Shown here: positions 16,666 through 25,682 of the stretch, in pieces
Position numbering within the stretch: the stretch's first letter is position 1
Layout of the letters: each line of letters opens with the position of its first letter
From: Acidobacteriota bacterium
GTDB lineage: Bacteria; Acidobacteriota; Blastocatellia; RBC074
NCBI GenBank assembly: GCA_016789605.1
Contig: JAEUQO010000338.1
Span: 1 to 39,568 of the forward strand
Length of the DNA: 39,568 nt
Direction: 5' to 3'
The notes under the pieces: model-generated
The model's database searches: none
What the model was told of the DNA's origin: nothing
The model's input: only the letters and a program-made list of their open reading frames with translations
Translations under genes and position numbers: made by a program

Positions 16666-19140
16666 ATGAGCGCAAGCAAGCAACAAATGATGCAGTTCGC
16701 CAGCCCCGTCACCCAAACCCCGCTTGGTATCAATGCCCAACGCGTAGTCGCCAAGCGTTATTCCCTGAAAGACCTCAAAGGCAATCCCCTGGAAACCTGG
16801 GACGAAATCGTCAAACGCGTCGTGTCGCATGTCGCCAAGGCAGAAACCGACCCACAGCGGCGCAATGATTTTCTCTTCAATTTGCTGCGGCTGATGAATG
16901 GCCGCAATTTCGTCCCCAACACACCGTGTCTGGTCAATGCCGGCAAACCCAAGGGCCAGTTGGCCGCCTGTTTTGTGTTGCCCGTGCCTGATTCGCTCGA
17001 CGGCATTATGGAGCACGCCAAATATTGCGCCCTGATTCATCAGTCGGGCGGCGGCACAGGCATGACCTATGAACGCTTGCGCCCGGCTGGTACCCCCGTC
17101 GGCGAAGGCCGCGGTTTGGCTTCCGGCCCGGTGTCGTTCATGCAGATCGTCAACACGATGACCGAGACTGTAAAACAGGGCGGCGTGCGCCGAGGCGCCA
17201 ACATGGGCATTCTCGCCGTGGCACACCCTGACATCCTGCGCTTCATTCACGCCAAAAACGATCAGAAGAGCCTGACAAACTTCAACATTTCGGTGACGGT
17301 CACCGACAAATTCTTGCGCGCAGTCGAAAACAACGAGTGGTTCCAGACAGAATTCAATGGCCAGCCGTGGGACATGCCGATTTACGATCCCAAAGCCACC
17401 AACAGCGACGGCAGCGAAGGCGGCGAATATACCTATCAAGGACAGAAACCGCCGCGCCCTGGCATGGTCTATGCGCCCGACATCTGGGAGCGCATCATCA
17501 GTTCCACACATCGCTGGGCCGAACCGGGCATCATCTTCATAGACAACGTCAACCGCCACAATCCGCTCAAGAACTCCATGGGATTGAAAAAAGCGTCGAA
17601 CCCGTGCGCCGAACAAATGCTGCACGATTACAACGCTTGCAATCTGGGTTCGATTGACGTGGCCAAGTATTACGACGAAAGCACGGACGATATCGCCTGG
17701 GATCGCTTTGCGGCAGACATTTACTGGTGTGTGCGCTTCCTCGACAACGTGATTGATACCTGCGATTGGCCGCTTCAGCAAATTCACGAAACGGTACACC
17801 GCACGCGTCCGGTCGGTTTGGGCATTATGGGCTTTGCCGATCTGTGCCTGAAAAAACGCGTCACCTACGGCGCGCCGGAATCGGCGGAATTGGCAGACAA
17901 GATGATGGCGTTTTTCCGCAAAGAATCCTGGAAAGCGTCGCTGAGTCTGGGCGCGGAAAAAGGCGTCATGCCGGAATTCGAGCCCAACCGCGACTTATAC
18001 GACGACCTGATCTATAACGAAGTCGGATTGGATCGCGCGTTACCGTTGACGCCGCGCAATTATGAAGTGACCACCGTTGCGCCGACCGGCACGATTTCGC
18101 TGGTGGCTGAAACCAGTTCCGGTTGCGAACCGAATTTCTCGTATGCGTATGTGCGCCGCGACACGTTGGGCACGCGCACTTATGCGCATCCGTTGGCAGC
18201 CAAAGCGCTCGGCATCGAACTGGACAACCACGATCCGGCCTCGATCGAACGCGCCGCCAGTTACATTGTCGAACACCGCGACGAACTCCCGGCCTACTTC
18301 GTGGACGCGCTGACGCTGGAACCGGATGATCATTTGCGCGTGCTCAAAGCGTTTCAGGATCACGTGGACAATTCAATTTCCAAGACGGTCAATGCCCCGG
18401 CAAGCTACACCGTGGCGGACACTGACCGCGTGCACCGTCTGGCTTGGAAAATGGGCGTCAAAGCCGTCAGCTATTATCGCGACGGTTCGCGCGATGGTCA
18501 GGTGTTGACGGCTGTCAGCACTGAAAAAGCCGCTGAACCCAAAGCCGCTGAACCAGCGCCAGTGGCGGCAGCAGAAAGCGTTCCAGCGGCTGCGCCTGCA
18601 CGCCCTGTGCATTCACGCATCGAACGCCCGCGCGAACTGACTGGTTCGACCTGGCAAGTGCCGTTTGACCATCAAAATCTGTATGTGACCGTCAATCACG
18701 ACGGCAAACAGGTGCTCGAAATCTTTGCCACTGGCGGCGGTTTGTCGGTGTCGGTCGGCCTGTTGGCGTCCAAGATGTTGCGCGGCGGATTTGAGCCGGA
18801 AGAAGTCGCCGCCAGTTTGAACAAGGTCATCGGCAATCATTCGATCTGGTTCAACGCGCGGTTGTGCACTTCGCCGGAACAAGTCGTCGCTGAATGCATC
18901 ATGCTGACCAAACGCCGGTTGATGAATCAGCCCGATTCCGCCCGCGAAGCTGCCAAACAGGCAATGGCACAAGCAGCGCAACAACCTGCTCAATCAGGAG
19001 CAGTTGTGTTGACGCAAAAGCCTGCCGTGATTGATTCGAAAAAGGTGATCAGCGCTTGTCCCGAATGCAGCAGCAATCAAATCGAATACGCGGGCGGTTG
19101 TTACACCTGCCGCGATTGCGGTTTCTCGAAATGCGTTTAA
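16666..19140 (+). CDS. nrdJ: B12-dependent (class II) ribonucleotide reductase
   Basis: 824 residues from ATG 16666, preceded by AGAGGAAG. It reduces ribonucleotides to deoxyribonucleotides in the cytoplasm, using adenosylcobalamin to make the thiyl radical, so it works with or without oxygen. Class II marks are NTPCLVNAG and [11 protein letters not shown] near the first redox cysteine, [21 protein letters not shown] with the radical cysteine, and [10 protein letters not shown]. An Ala/Pro-rich linker (about 615-645) joins the barrel to a C-terminal module that ends in a CPEC/CYTCRDC zinc-ribbon-like segment, as in the NrdJ_Z group. No class I subunits or NrdR are nearby. It is monocistronic, with a strong promoter, a long leader and a bidirectional terminator. 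Confidence 0.95.
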   Translation: MSASKQQMMQFASPVTQTPLGINAQRVVAKRYSLKDLKGNPLETWDEIVKRVVSHVAKAETDPQRRNDFLFNLLRLMNGRNFVPNTPCLVNAGKPKGQLAACFVLPVPDSLDGIMEHAKYCALIHQSGGGTGMTYERLRPAGTPVGEGRGLASGPVSFMQIVNTMTETVKQGGVRRGANMGILAVAHPDILRFIHAKNDQKSLTNFNISVTVTDKFLRAVENNEWFQTEFNGQPWDMPIYDPKATNSDGSEGGEYTYQGQKPPRPGMVYAPDIWERIISSTHRWAEPGIIFIDNVNRHNPLKNSMGLKKASNPCAEQMLHDYNACNLGSIDVAKYYDESTDDIAWDRFAADIYWCVRFLDNVIDTCDWPLQQIHETVHRTRPVGLGIMGFADLCLKKRVTYGAPESAELADKMMAFFRKESWKASLSLGAEKGVMPEFEPNRDLYDDLIYNEVGLDRALPLTPRNYEVTTVAPTGTISLVAETSSGCEPNFSYAYVRRDTLGTRTYAHPLAAKALGIELDNHDPASIERAASYIVEHRDELPAYFVDALTLEPDDHLRVLKAFQDHVDNSISKTVNAPASYTVADTDRVHRLAWKMGVKAVSYYRDGSRDGQVLTAVSTEKAAEPKAAEPAPVAAAESVPAAAPARPVHSRIERPRELTGSTWQVPFDHQNLYVTVNHDGKQVLEIFATGGGLSVSVGLLASKMLRGGFEPEEVAASLNKVIGNHSIWFNARLCTSPEQVVAECIMLTKRRLMNQPDSAREAAKQAMAQAAQQPAQSGAVVLTQKPAVIDSKKVISACPECSSNQIEYAGGCYTCRDCGFSKCV

Positions 19141-19160
19141 CCAGACGCTAACGCAAACAA

Positions 19161-19198
19161 AAAACCGGCCCGGAGTTGCGCAACTCCGGGCCGGTTTT
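19161..19198. terminator. Bidirectional terminator between nrdJ and the minus-strand operon
   Basis: A perfect 38-bp palindrome (two 19-bp arms centred between 19179 and 19180), A-rich on the left and T-rich on the right. It serves the convergent genes on both sides. Confidence 0.95.
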
Positions 19199-19227
19199 CT
19201 TTTACAGGTGTTGTGCAAACGGAAATG

Positions 19228-19767
19228 TCAGCGCGGCAGCGGCATCAGCGATTGCGCTTCGAGCACGAATTCCGTGCCGTTGAAACGAAAATCCAGATTG
19301 CGCTGTTGCTCGCCTTTGGTCGGATCAGTCGTGCCGCCCATCAAGCGCAAAAGCGGCGCTTTGCCTTCTTCGTGCCGAAGCCCCATGCGCAAGAACTTGT
19401 CCCCGGCTTTGAGCGCGCGGCCTTGTTTGTCAAAGGCAAGCGGGTATTTCTGCAATTCACGCACAACCAGGGCGAAAAATTCCTTCCCGCCTTTCACGGA
19501 CTTGGCATAGATCACGATCAAGCAGTCATACGAACCGCGTTGCACGGCATCCAGACGCGCAGCATAAATCAACTCTGCTTTTTCGCCGCCCGCCGCCAGC
19601 GTTTCCGCCGTCGCCGCGTCAAAATCCGCTTGCGTTAATTTCGGATTGCGCGCCAGTTGCGGCCCCGGTGCAGGTGCTGGCGTTTGCGGCGTAGTCTGTC
19701 CGAGAACGGTGACCGCCGCCAAAGCCAACACACCACACAACCCAACTGCGCGAAGTACACGAAACAT
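19228..19767 (-). CDS. Small secreted protein of unknown function
   Basis: 179 residues from ATG 19767, which has GGGAG 5 nt upstream. An ATG at 19782 adds five residues and would overlap the preceding stop as ATGA; either start couples it to the gene before. A signal peptide (LRAVGLCGVLALAAVTVLG) is followed by a Thr/Pro/Ala-rich linker and a roughly 130-residue mixed domain with the segments KLTQADFDAAT, AELIYAARLDAVQRGSYD and FRFNGTEFVLEAQ. I do not recognise a family. As the last gene of an operon with a propeller and an S55 peptidase family protein it is probably a periplasmic partner of one of them. Confidence 0.75.
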   Translation of the reverse strand: MFRVLRAVGLCGVLALAAVTVLGQTTPQTPAPAPGPQLARNPKLTQADFDAATAETLAAGGEKAELIYAARLDAVQRGSYDCLIVIYAKSVKGGKEFFALVVRELQKYPLAFDKQGRALKAGDKFLRMGLRHEEGKAPLLRLMGGTTDPTKGEQQRNLDFRFNGTEFVLEAQSLMPLPR

Positions 19768-19778
19768 CACGACTCCCT

Positions 19779-21974
19779 TCATTTTCCGTTGACCGCGACT
19801 TGCGCGCTGCCGACATTGGCGTTGGCGTCAAACGCGCGAAACGCCACGACGTGCGGTTTGCCATCGGGCAACGTCACCGACACGCGAAACTCTTCGCGCT
19901 TGGCGTCGGCAATACCATCCACGGGAAAAATGGACTTCCACGCGCCGCCATCGAGCTGGTATTCCGCACGACGAATGATGGACGTCGTGTCTACCGCGCG
20001 AAAGACGACTTCAGCGGTGTTGCCAGTCACACGCGGCGCATCTGCCGTCACCGCAGGCGGCGTGTTATCCAATTCAACCACTTCGGTTTCCTGGTCATCG
20101 TTCAACGCCAGCGAAGCAGGATTTGAAAGTCCATCCGAAACGACGACCTTGAACACATAACGACCATCCGGCAGCGCATTGGCTTCGACCGTGAAATAGT
20201 TGTCGCGCAAATTGGCTTTCAGCGGAAACCAATCGTTGCCATTTGCCGGACGATAGAAAACGGCATATTCCAACGCGTCGCCGTTGCGGTCTTCGGCTTG
20301 CCATTGCAACGAAATCGCTCCGCGCTGAAACAACCGGCGCGGCGGAATTTGCACCGCCGTTCCCAACACTGACGGGTCCAGACCGGCCTGATCAGCATTG
20401 GGATCAGCCGGCGGTTGCGGCAATGCCTGCAACGCGACCCCCGCCGGCAACACGCTGATGGAGTTGATGCGCGGCGCAATGTTGCGCGGCAAATACGAAA
20501 CCGTCACTTCGCGCAAACGCGGCGCAACGTTGCCGCTGCGTTTGAGCGTCGCGCGCCATTGCAGAAAGCGCGCCGCCGGACTTTTAATGGCGTCGCCATC
20601 CGCGCCGGTAATCGCCGCCGACCACTCGCTCCAGGTCGCATCGGGATTGGCGGTATTGCCGCTGCGCGTTTGGATTTCGAGCGCGCCTTCGCCGACCCAC
20701 GAGACACGGCCCCAACTGGCAGTCGTCTGCGCATCGCGCACCGATGACGTATAAGTCCCACTGGCGCTGGGTTCGTTCGTCAGCTTGAACAGTTTGCCCA
20801 GATTCGAAGCCGCCGCATACAACTGATTCCCTGCCCTGACAAAACGTGACGTTTGTCCTTCAGACAGTTGCGCCAACAACGCCGGTTTTTCACCGACCTT
20901 GGCGCTGTAAATGCGGCCTTTTTGCCCGGTGCCGACCAACACGCGACCATCACCATCCAGGGCTGCGGCAAACGCGGCGGCGTCTTTTGAATCCCACACC
21001 GTGTCGTTGCCGCCGTTGGCATCTATGCGATACAGCGCGCTCTTGGCTTGTCCGCTGGAAGAAGACGACGAACTGCTGCTGGCTGACGCAGGCGTGTCAA
21101 TCACCTGCACGTCACCGAATGTGATCGTGACGCCGCCATCATCGCCGCCGCCGCTGGTGACCGGCACGCTTGCCGCTGCCGGCGCAGGCGCAGCATTGGT
21201 CGCGCCGCTGCCTGCCGTTTCAGCCAGCGCCAAAGCGTAAATTTCGCCGTTACGGCCCAGAACCAGCTCGCGCACTTCGCGTTGCGACGAATCAAACAAC
21301 GTGAAGACTTTGTTGTCTGGCGAAATGCGCAACACCAATCCGCCCGGATCGGTTCCGGCAATGATGTTGCCCGCGCCATCCACTTTCAGCGCCGTGATGT
21401 TCTTTTGCGAAGTCGTCACCAGCGGCGCGCCCGTGCCATCAGCGTTGACGCGATAAATGACGCCTTTGTCGCCGGTACCGACCAGCAACCGGCCTTGTCC
21501 GTCAAACGCCAGCGACCAGATGTATTTGGTCTTCGGTTCAAAAAAGACTTTGGCGTCGCCGCCGGGCGTAATGCGGTAAACCTTGCCGTCGGGCGCAGTG
21601 CCTGCGTAAACATTTCCTTGACCATCTACTGCCAACGCCATCACATCGAGTTCCGCCGTTTTGTAGAGCAACGCGCCTTTGCCCGACGCATCCACTTTGA
21701 ACACGCGGCCTTCGTGGCCCGTGCCCAAATATATGTTGCCCGCGTTGTCAGCCACCGCCGACCAGATGTACGCCTGTTTCGTATCGAAAATTTCAGCCAA
21801 CGCCGGAGCCAGCGTCAATGTGCCGTTGTCGGCAATCGAAACGCCTTGCGCGTCGCCTTTTTCGACTTCGGCGCGCGTGTTGATGCGCCAGAACACCGGG
21901 CCACCGGCAGAGACAGAAAAGATGCACGAAGCAATGCACCCCAACACCAAAAGAGCCAGAAGAGTTTTACGCAT
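19779..21974 (-). CDS. Secreted beta-propeller protein with C-terminal Ig-like regions
   Basis: 731 residues from ATG 21974. A signal peptide (about 1-23) precedes a propeller of repeated blades: GNIYLGTGHEGRVFKVD, GNVYAGTAPDGKVYRI, GRLLVGTGDKGVIYRV and so on (about 60-380). A Ser-rich stretch (about 295-305, nine Ser in a row) interrupts it. After about residue 430 come regions resembling fibronectin or Ig-like modules: NPDATWSEWSAAI, LQWRATLKRSG and KVVVSDGLSNPASLALNDD. The blade type is that of sensor or ligand-binding propellers, with no catalytic motif. It lies between an S55 peptidase family gene (74 bp upstream) and a small secreted protein (overlapping), so an envelope complex is plausible but inferred. 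Confidence 0.85.
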   Translation of the reverse strand: MRKTLLALLVLGCIASCIFSVSAGGPVFWRINTRAEVEKGDAQGVSIADNGTLTLAPALAEIFDTKQAYIWSAVADNAGNIYLGTGHEGRVFKVDASGKGALLYKTAELDVMALAVDGQGNVYAGTAPDGKVYRITPGGDAKVFFEPKTKYIWSLAFDGQGRLLVGTGDKGVIYRVNADGTGAPLVTTSQKNITALKVDGAGNIIAGTDPGGLVLRISPDNKVFTLFDSSQREVRELVLGRNGEIYALALAETAGSGATNAAPAPAAASVPVTSGGGDDGGVTITFGDVQVIDTPASASSSSSSSSSGQAKSALYRIDANGGNDTVWDSKDAAAFAAALDGDGRVLVGTGQKGRIYSAKVGEKPALLAQLSEGQTSRFVRAGNQLYAAASNLGKLFKLTNEPSASGTYTSSVRDAQTTASWGRVSWVGEGALEIQTRSGNTANPDATWSEWSAAITGADGDAIKSPAARFLQWRATLKRSGNVAPRLREVTVSYLPRNIAPRINSISVLPAGVALQALPQPPADPNADQAGLDPSVLGTAVQIPPRRLFQRGAISLQWQAEDRNGDALEYAVFYRPANGNDWFPLKANLRDNYFTVEANALPDGRYVFKVVVSDGLSNPASLALNDDQETEVVELDNTPPAVTADAPRVTGNTAEVVFRAVDTTSIIRRAEYQLDGGAWKSIFPVDGIADAKREEFRVSVTLPDGKPHVVAFRAFDANANVGSAQVAVNGK

Positions 21975-22024
21975 TAAGCTTGAGCCTCGAAAAAATAATC
22001 TCGACGAAATTGTTACGGTAAGCG

Positions 22025-22050
22025 CCTGACGGAAATTCCTGACGGAAATT
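22025..22050. repeat. 13-bp direct tandem duplication
   Basis: CCTGACGGAAATT occurs twice head to tail at 22025-22037 and 22038-22050, touching the stop codon of the S55 gene. It looks like a slippage product. Confidence 0.8.
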
Positions 22051-23962
22051 ACTGATTCACCACGTTCACGGTCAGCGTCCGTTTGCCCGACAGCACAAAA
22101 TCAGCGGGCGGCAATTCTTTTTCAAACACGGTCGCCGAACTGGTCAGCGTGTATCCGCCGTTGGTGCGGTCTGAACCGAGAGTGGCCAACACGGACGGCG
22201 GCAAACTGGGCAGCTCTTCATTTTTGATCACAGCGCCATTTTCGGCGCGCGCCAATCGCACATACAGCCGGTCAGATTTGCGAATGCGGTTCAATTCGCG
22301 CACCAGTTGATCAACGGATTTGGCCGTGAAGCCCGCGCGCAATTCAGACGATTGCAACGCCGCGCCGTCACTGACGATGATTTGCAATTGTCCCAGCGGC
22401 GCATCAGCGGGGATTTCGACGGGAATGCGTTCGACGTATTCGCCGCCGCCTTCTGTGCGCGCAAACGCCTGGATTTCCAGCTTCTCGCCGCGCCGAACGT
22501 CCGTGCGGTTAATCCACAGCCGATCCAGTTGCCCGGTGCTGCGCGCATCACGCGAAATGATGTCGTAGCTCAACTTTTCGACCTGCAAATCCTTAAACCC
22601 ACTGTTGAAGACGATGCCCAACGGACGCGACAAGGTGAAGGCCGCCGCCAGCGGCGCATTGATCGAAACCGACAAGCGGTCTTCCAAACGAATTTCCGGC
22701 TGGTCTTTGAGTTTGATCGTGCTGCGCAGTTGCAGCGTCGAATCGCCGATCGTGCGTTCGGTCGAAGTCAGCGACGAAATCACCGTCATCTGCATCAGGA
22801 TCGGCGTCAAAAAACGATCGGCCACGACTTCAAATTGATACTTTTTGCTTTCGCCCAAACTCGTGCGCAAGTTGATTTCGACGGGAATCAATTTCGGCGC
22901 AACGCCCAACTCGCCATAGATGCCGGTCGAACGGTCGCCGCGCATCGTGCCGACCATCGCCGTCGGCGAACTGATTTTGAACGACACCGCCGACGAAGAC
23001 ATCACGGTCGTCACTTCGCCTTCGTGCATCGGGAATTCCGACACGCCCAGCGACAGGAACGGATGTCCAAAAGCGTAAATGCGGTTGCCGTCGCGATAGG
23101 TCACGGTGCCTGCGGCGGCGACAGAGATGTCTCCGCGTACGAGCGGCACGACAATCGTCGAACCGGGTTTCAACGTATTGGCGTCGGCTTTTTTCAATTC
23201 AGTGATGTCTGCGGCGCTGGCCGTGCCTGCGACGGGCGCAAAGCCCCACGATTGAAAGAGCGGTGCAAAACGCGCCACGGTGTCAGACGAAATGCCTGAA
23301 ATCGCCAGCGGCGTCGCAATCGGCATCAGCACCGGCACACCACCCGGACCGCTAACAGCTTGCGCGCCGGTGTTGCCGCCGCCGCTCAAGCCCTGCACAA
23401 AATCGGCAAAAGCTTTGGAGTTTTCATTGAAGACGATTTCGGAAAACGAAACCTGACGGGATTGGTTGATGGGCGGGTCTTTGCGTTCGCCGGGTTTGTC
23501 ACCGTTGGCGCGCTGTTCAAAGACTTCGATCATGTTCTGAATGGGCGTGATGCCGGCAATCGGGTCTTTGGCAAATTGGTAGCCGAACGCAACAGCGCCC
23601 AGCAACTTGCCTTCGACGTATACGGGCGAACCGCTCATTCCCTGAAACACACCCGTGTGATTGACTTCGTCGCCGACCAGTTTGGAAAGCACCGCGCTCT
23701 GTTGCGGATTCTGGAATCCTTTGAGCACGCCCAGAATTTCCAGTTCGAAGGGTTTGGGTTCGCTGCCGCTGAACACCGTGTAGCCAATGGCGCGCATCCC
23801 CGGTTTCAACTGCTCGAGCGGAAAGAAATCGTTCTTTTGCGCGTCACTCGCTTTTGGCGCAGCGGCCTGTTTCTCTGCCGCACGCGTGACCTGTCCCCAG
23901 ACTGTCAGCGACATGGCCGACAGCACTCCAGCGAGAAGAATCGAAATCACCAATCGCCTCAT
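22049..23962 (-). CDS. Secreted S55 (SpoIVB-type) peptidase family protein
   Basis: 637 residues from ATG 23962, chosen because GAGGT lies 8-9 nt upstream; ATGs at 23968 and 23977 lack this spacing. A signal peptide is followed by the S55 domain (about 45-330): LKPGMRAIGYTVFSG at its start, GVFQGMSGSPVYVEG with the serine nucleophile motif (about 105-120), and IYAFGHPFLSLG with a candidate catalytic His. In Bacillus SpoIVB this fold cleaves a signalling partner at the spore membrane; Acidobacteria do not sporulate, so the role here differs. The C-terminal half has no recognised domain. First gene of a three-gene operon with a propeller and a small secreted protein. Confidence 0.85.
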   Translation of the reverse strand: MRRLVISILLAGVLSAMSLTVWGQVTRAAEKQAAAPKASDAQKNDFFPLEQLKPGMRAIGYTVFSGSEPKPFELEILGVLKGFQNPQQSAVLSKLVGDEVNHTGVFQGMSGSPVYVEGKLLGAVAFGYQFAKDPIAGITPIQNMIEVFEQRANGDKPGERKDPPINQSRQVSFSEIVFNENSKAFADFVQGLSGGGNTGAQAVSGPGGVPVLMPIATPLAISGISSDTVARFAPLFQSWGFAPVAGTASAADITELKKADANTLKPGSTIVVPLVRGDISVAAAGTVTYRDGNRIYAFGHPFLSLGVSEFPMHEGEVTTVMSSSAVSFKISSPTAMVGTMRGDRSTGIYGELGVAPKLIPVEINLRTSLGESKKYQFEVVADRFLTPILMQMTVISSLTSTERTIGDSTLQLRSTIKLKDQPEIRLEDRLSVSINAPLAAAFTLSRPLGIVFNSGFKDLQVEKLSYDIISRDARSTGQLDRLWINRTDVRRGEKLEIQAFARTEGGGEYVERIPVEIPADAPLGQLQIIVSDGAALQSSELRAGFTAKSVDQLVRELNRIRKSDRLYVRLARAENGAVIKNEELPSLPPSVLATLGSDRTNGGYTLTSSATVFEKELPPADFVLSGKRTLTVNVVNQ

Positions 23963-24289
23963 ACGCATGTACCTCATTGTTTTGGGAAAGATGGCCGTTT
24001 CGGTTGCCCGCCCTCACGGCCCCAGCAATATAGCACACGCACGCACCACCCACGACAGCCCCCTCATCCTCTGCACCGATTTCCGCTGAGAGCACCTGTC
24101 CGCGCGCCCTCTCTCCAAACCAGTTTGTGATCGGCGAGAGCCTCTGTCAAAAATCATCCTTTTCCTTTGCCTGCATCTTGCCTTCTGAAAAAGTTCAGCG
24201 CTATATTGCGCACGTCTTTCAGCAACCGGCCAAGCACGCTGCCACGTTGCTTGGCTTTAGAGGAATCAGCATTCAATTGAGGACGCCAT
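23963..24289 (+). other. Intergenic region before the accessory island
   Basis: No gene is evident. A hairpin at 24229-24255 (GCCAAGCA/TGCTTGGC followed by TTT) stands 35 bp before the next start codon and could be a leader structure or a weak terminator. The minus-strand S55 operon must start its transcription here; no promoter is clear enough to call. Confidence 0.4.
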
Positions 24290-24463
24290 ATGCTGAACAC
24301 TCGCAAGCTTTCGTCAGGCCATAAAGAAACCAGAAGACTCCACGAACGATATGGAGGCCGATTGCTGTGTGTGGGCTATCGGCGCTACACCGCACAAGGC
24401 AAACGCTTCAAAACCGTCGAACTCATTATCGAAGAAGCTTCCTGGCAACCGCTGATGGAGTGA
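24290..24463 (+). CDS. Small basic protein, unknown function
   Basis: 57 residues from ATG 24290, with GAGG 7 nt upstream. It is rich in Arg and Lys (RKLSSGHKETRRLHERYG) and then has a strand-like stretch, RLLCVGYRR, and KTVELIIEEASW. The pattern of a YG..L..V.YR core followed by K.VELI.EE is one I associate with a widespread family of short uncharacterised bacterial proteins, but I cannot name it. Its stop codon directly precedes the group II intron remnant, in the same frame as the HNH fragment downstream. Confidence 0.6.
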   Translation: MLNTRKLSSGHKETRRLHERYGGRLLCVGYRRYTAQGKRFKTVELIIEEASWQPLME

Positions 24464-24499
24464 GCAGGCGGGAATCAGCGATGGTTGAAACTTGGGTAG

Positions 24500-24709
24500 G
24501 AACAGAAAGGCCGATGTGTTGTTTACGGCCAGGAGCTGACGTATGAAGGCGACTGGCACATTCATCATCTGAAAAAGCGGGTGGATGGCGGAAGCGAGGC
24601 CTTGTCGAATCTGTTGCTGCTGCACGCGAACTGTCATCGGCAAGTGCATCAACAAGGTTGGCGACTTGCGAAGCCGCGTCCCGTGAAAGGGGCGTTATCC
24701 GAGGCTTGA
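24500..24709 (+). pseudogene. HNH endonuclease fragment of a group II intron protein
   Basis: A frame closed upstream by TAG (24497-24499) encodes 69 residues: EQKGRCVVYGQ, then DWHIHHLKKRVDGGSE, LSNLLLLHANCHRQVHQQG and KPRPVKGALSEA. These are the HxH, GG..LSNL.LLH..CH motifs of the HNH domain at the C-terminus of LtrA-type maturases. The second cysteine of the usual CxxC is replaced (CVVY). There is no start codon in a sensible place and no RT or maturase domain, so it is a relic. Its stop overlaps domain V. Confidence 0.8.
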
Positions 24710-24741
24710 GCCGTGTGCGGTGAAAGTCGCACGCACGGTTC
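24708..24741 (+). ncRNA. Group II intron domain V
   Basis: Exactly 34 nt, starting GAGCCGTGTGCGG and ending GCACGGTTC around a central GAAA tetraloop. The stem, the 2-nt bulge region and the AGC catalytic triad (24709-24711) are all in place. Confidence 0.9.
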
Positions 24742-24804
24742 TGAGGGGAGGAGGCAACAGCAATGCCGGCCTCCTTACCCGCCCCTTATAGATGAGGAGG
24801 GATA

Positions 24805-25032
24805 ATGATTCAGCCAGGAGGAGAAGACCATGGTATATGGTGTCCATTATGCAATAGGAAAACTCGACTCTTACGTGTATCAAACGCTGCAAAAATGCTG
24901 GATGTGCATTCAAGAACAATATACCGATATATTGAAGAAGGGCTTGTTCATGCGATCAAAATTGTGGGGAAGACGTATAGGGTATGCGGTTCCTGCTTGT
25001 TAAAAGCAGAAGGCAGCAAAAATAAAGAGTGA
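24805..25032 (+). CDS. HTH protein with flanking CxxC pairs, excisionase/MerR-like
   Basis: 75 residues from ATG 24805, preceded by a perfect AGGAGG. The centre (about 24-60) reads VSNAAKMLDVHSRTIYRYIEE and then KIVGKTYRV, a helix-turn-helix of the excisionase/MerR (HTH_17) type. It is flanked by CPLC (13-16) and CGSC (61-64), which could bind one zinc and tie the two ends together. Small proteins of this type regulate accessory genes or assist recombination. It directly follows the intron remnant and precedes two secreted proteins on the same strand, in DNA that is much richer in A+T than the rest of the window. Confidence 0.75.
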   Translation: MIQPGGEDHGIWCPLCNRKTRLLRVSNAAKMLDVHSRTIYRYIEEGLVHAIKIVGKTYRVCGSCLLKAEGSKNKE

Positions 25033-25148
25033 CAAATGTGACTTTTTGCATTGAACTCTTCCCCTTCGTTTAAGATCTTGATGCCGATGGGATTGCCACG
25101 AAAGTAGCTTATTTCAGAAAACTCAGATAAATGTTTAGGAGGTTCATA

Positions 25149-25496
25149 ATGATCAAGGGTGACATTCTTCGAATCGCTCGATTCAGGATAGTTTTTGGAG
25201 TATCTATGTTCGCCTTACTTTTCTGTTTGAATCTGACCACACTCAACAAAACTGTGAATGCGGCAGTCAGTAACAACATTACAACGCATTCGGTAGTCAC
25301 TTCTTCTGTTGCTCAAGGAGATTGCTATGGGAGTGTAACAATATATCCCCCAACAGATATTGGCGGCGGGTGCATTTGGGGAGGGGCTACAGCAACAGAT
25401 TGTAATGGTAACGGCTGCACATGTGGAATGTCCATTTGCGAAACCCCAAATGGAGTGGCGATTGAGTTCGGATGTTACGGTGGATGTGCAAATTAA
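25149..25496 (+). CDS. Cysteine-rich secreted peptide, unknown function
   Basis: 115 residues from ATG 25149, with a perfect AGGAGG 6 nt upstream. A basic N-terminus and hydrophobic core (IVFGVSMFALLFCLNL) form a signal peptide or anchor, probably cleaved after VNAA near residue 40. The last 55 residues are Gly-rich and hold eight cysteines (DCYG, GGCIW, TDCNG, GCTCG, ICET, GCYGGC), an even number suited to four disulfides. No lanthionine or bacteriocin enzymes are nearby. It could be a toxin, a small surface protein or a peptide substrate; I do not recognise it. A loose promoter (TTGCAT, 17 nt, TTTAAG at 25046-25074) lies upstream. Composition is AT-rich like its neighbours. Confidence 0.7.
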   Translation: MIKGDILRIARFRIVFGVSMFALLFCLNLTTLNKTVNAAVSNNITTHSVVTSSVAQGDCYGSVTIYPPTDIGGGCIWGGATATDCNGNGCTCGMSICETPNGVAIEFGCYGGCAN

Positions 25497-25520
25497 CTAA
25501 ATCGAAGCAAAAAACTTTGA

Positions 25521-25624
25521 GACAGGATTTTCAGGATGTTTCAGGATGAACTGCATTCAAACCCGATTGGGCGTTACTGGCATTGGTAAATCTGTAAATC
25601 CTGCTGAATCCTGGAAATCCTGTC
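25521..25624. repeat. Imperfect inverted repeat with CAGGAT motifs
   Basis: The left arm has GACAGGATTTTCAGGATG and a second TCAGGATG; the right arm is its imperfect reverse complement (AATCCTG, then GAATCCTGG, then AAATCCTGTC). The arms are about 30 bp with a loop near 45 nt. It lies between two plus-strand genes. The shape suggests a REP-like or MITE-like dispersed element. Confidence 0.6.
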
Positions 25625-25682
25625 GAAAAAAAGCGTGTCTCAATGTTGTCTATTCTGATTTAGCTAAAGAGGAGGTTGAGAA

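Larger units (their letters stand above)
24464..24790 (+). mobile_element. 5'-truncated group II intron remnant
   Basis: The 3' end of a group II intron is recognisable: the HNH end of the intron-encoded protein (24500-24709), a canonical 34-nt domain V (24708-24741), and a domain VI-like hairpin rich in G on one side and C on the other (about 24742-24788). The reverse transcriptase and domains I to III are absent, so it cannot move or splice by itself. The right boundary is set by the following gene's AGGAGG; the left boundary is a guess. Confidence 0.8.

Noticed and set aside
16651..17799. Minus-strand frame of 382 codons
   Set aside because: Mirror of the nrdJ coding sequence; nrdJ motifs on the plus strand are unambiguous.
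22307..23299. Plus-strand frame of 330 codons
   Set aside because: Antisense shadow of the S55 peptidase gene, with Arg/Gln/His-heavy composition and no motif.
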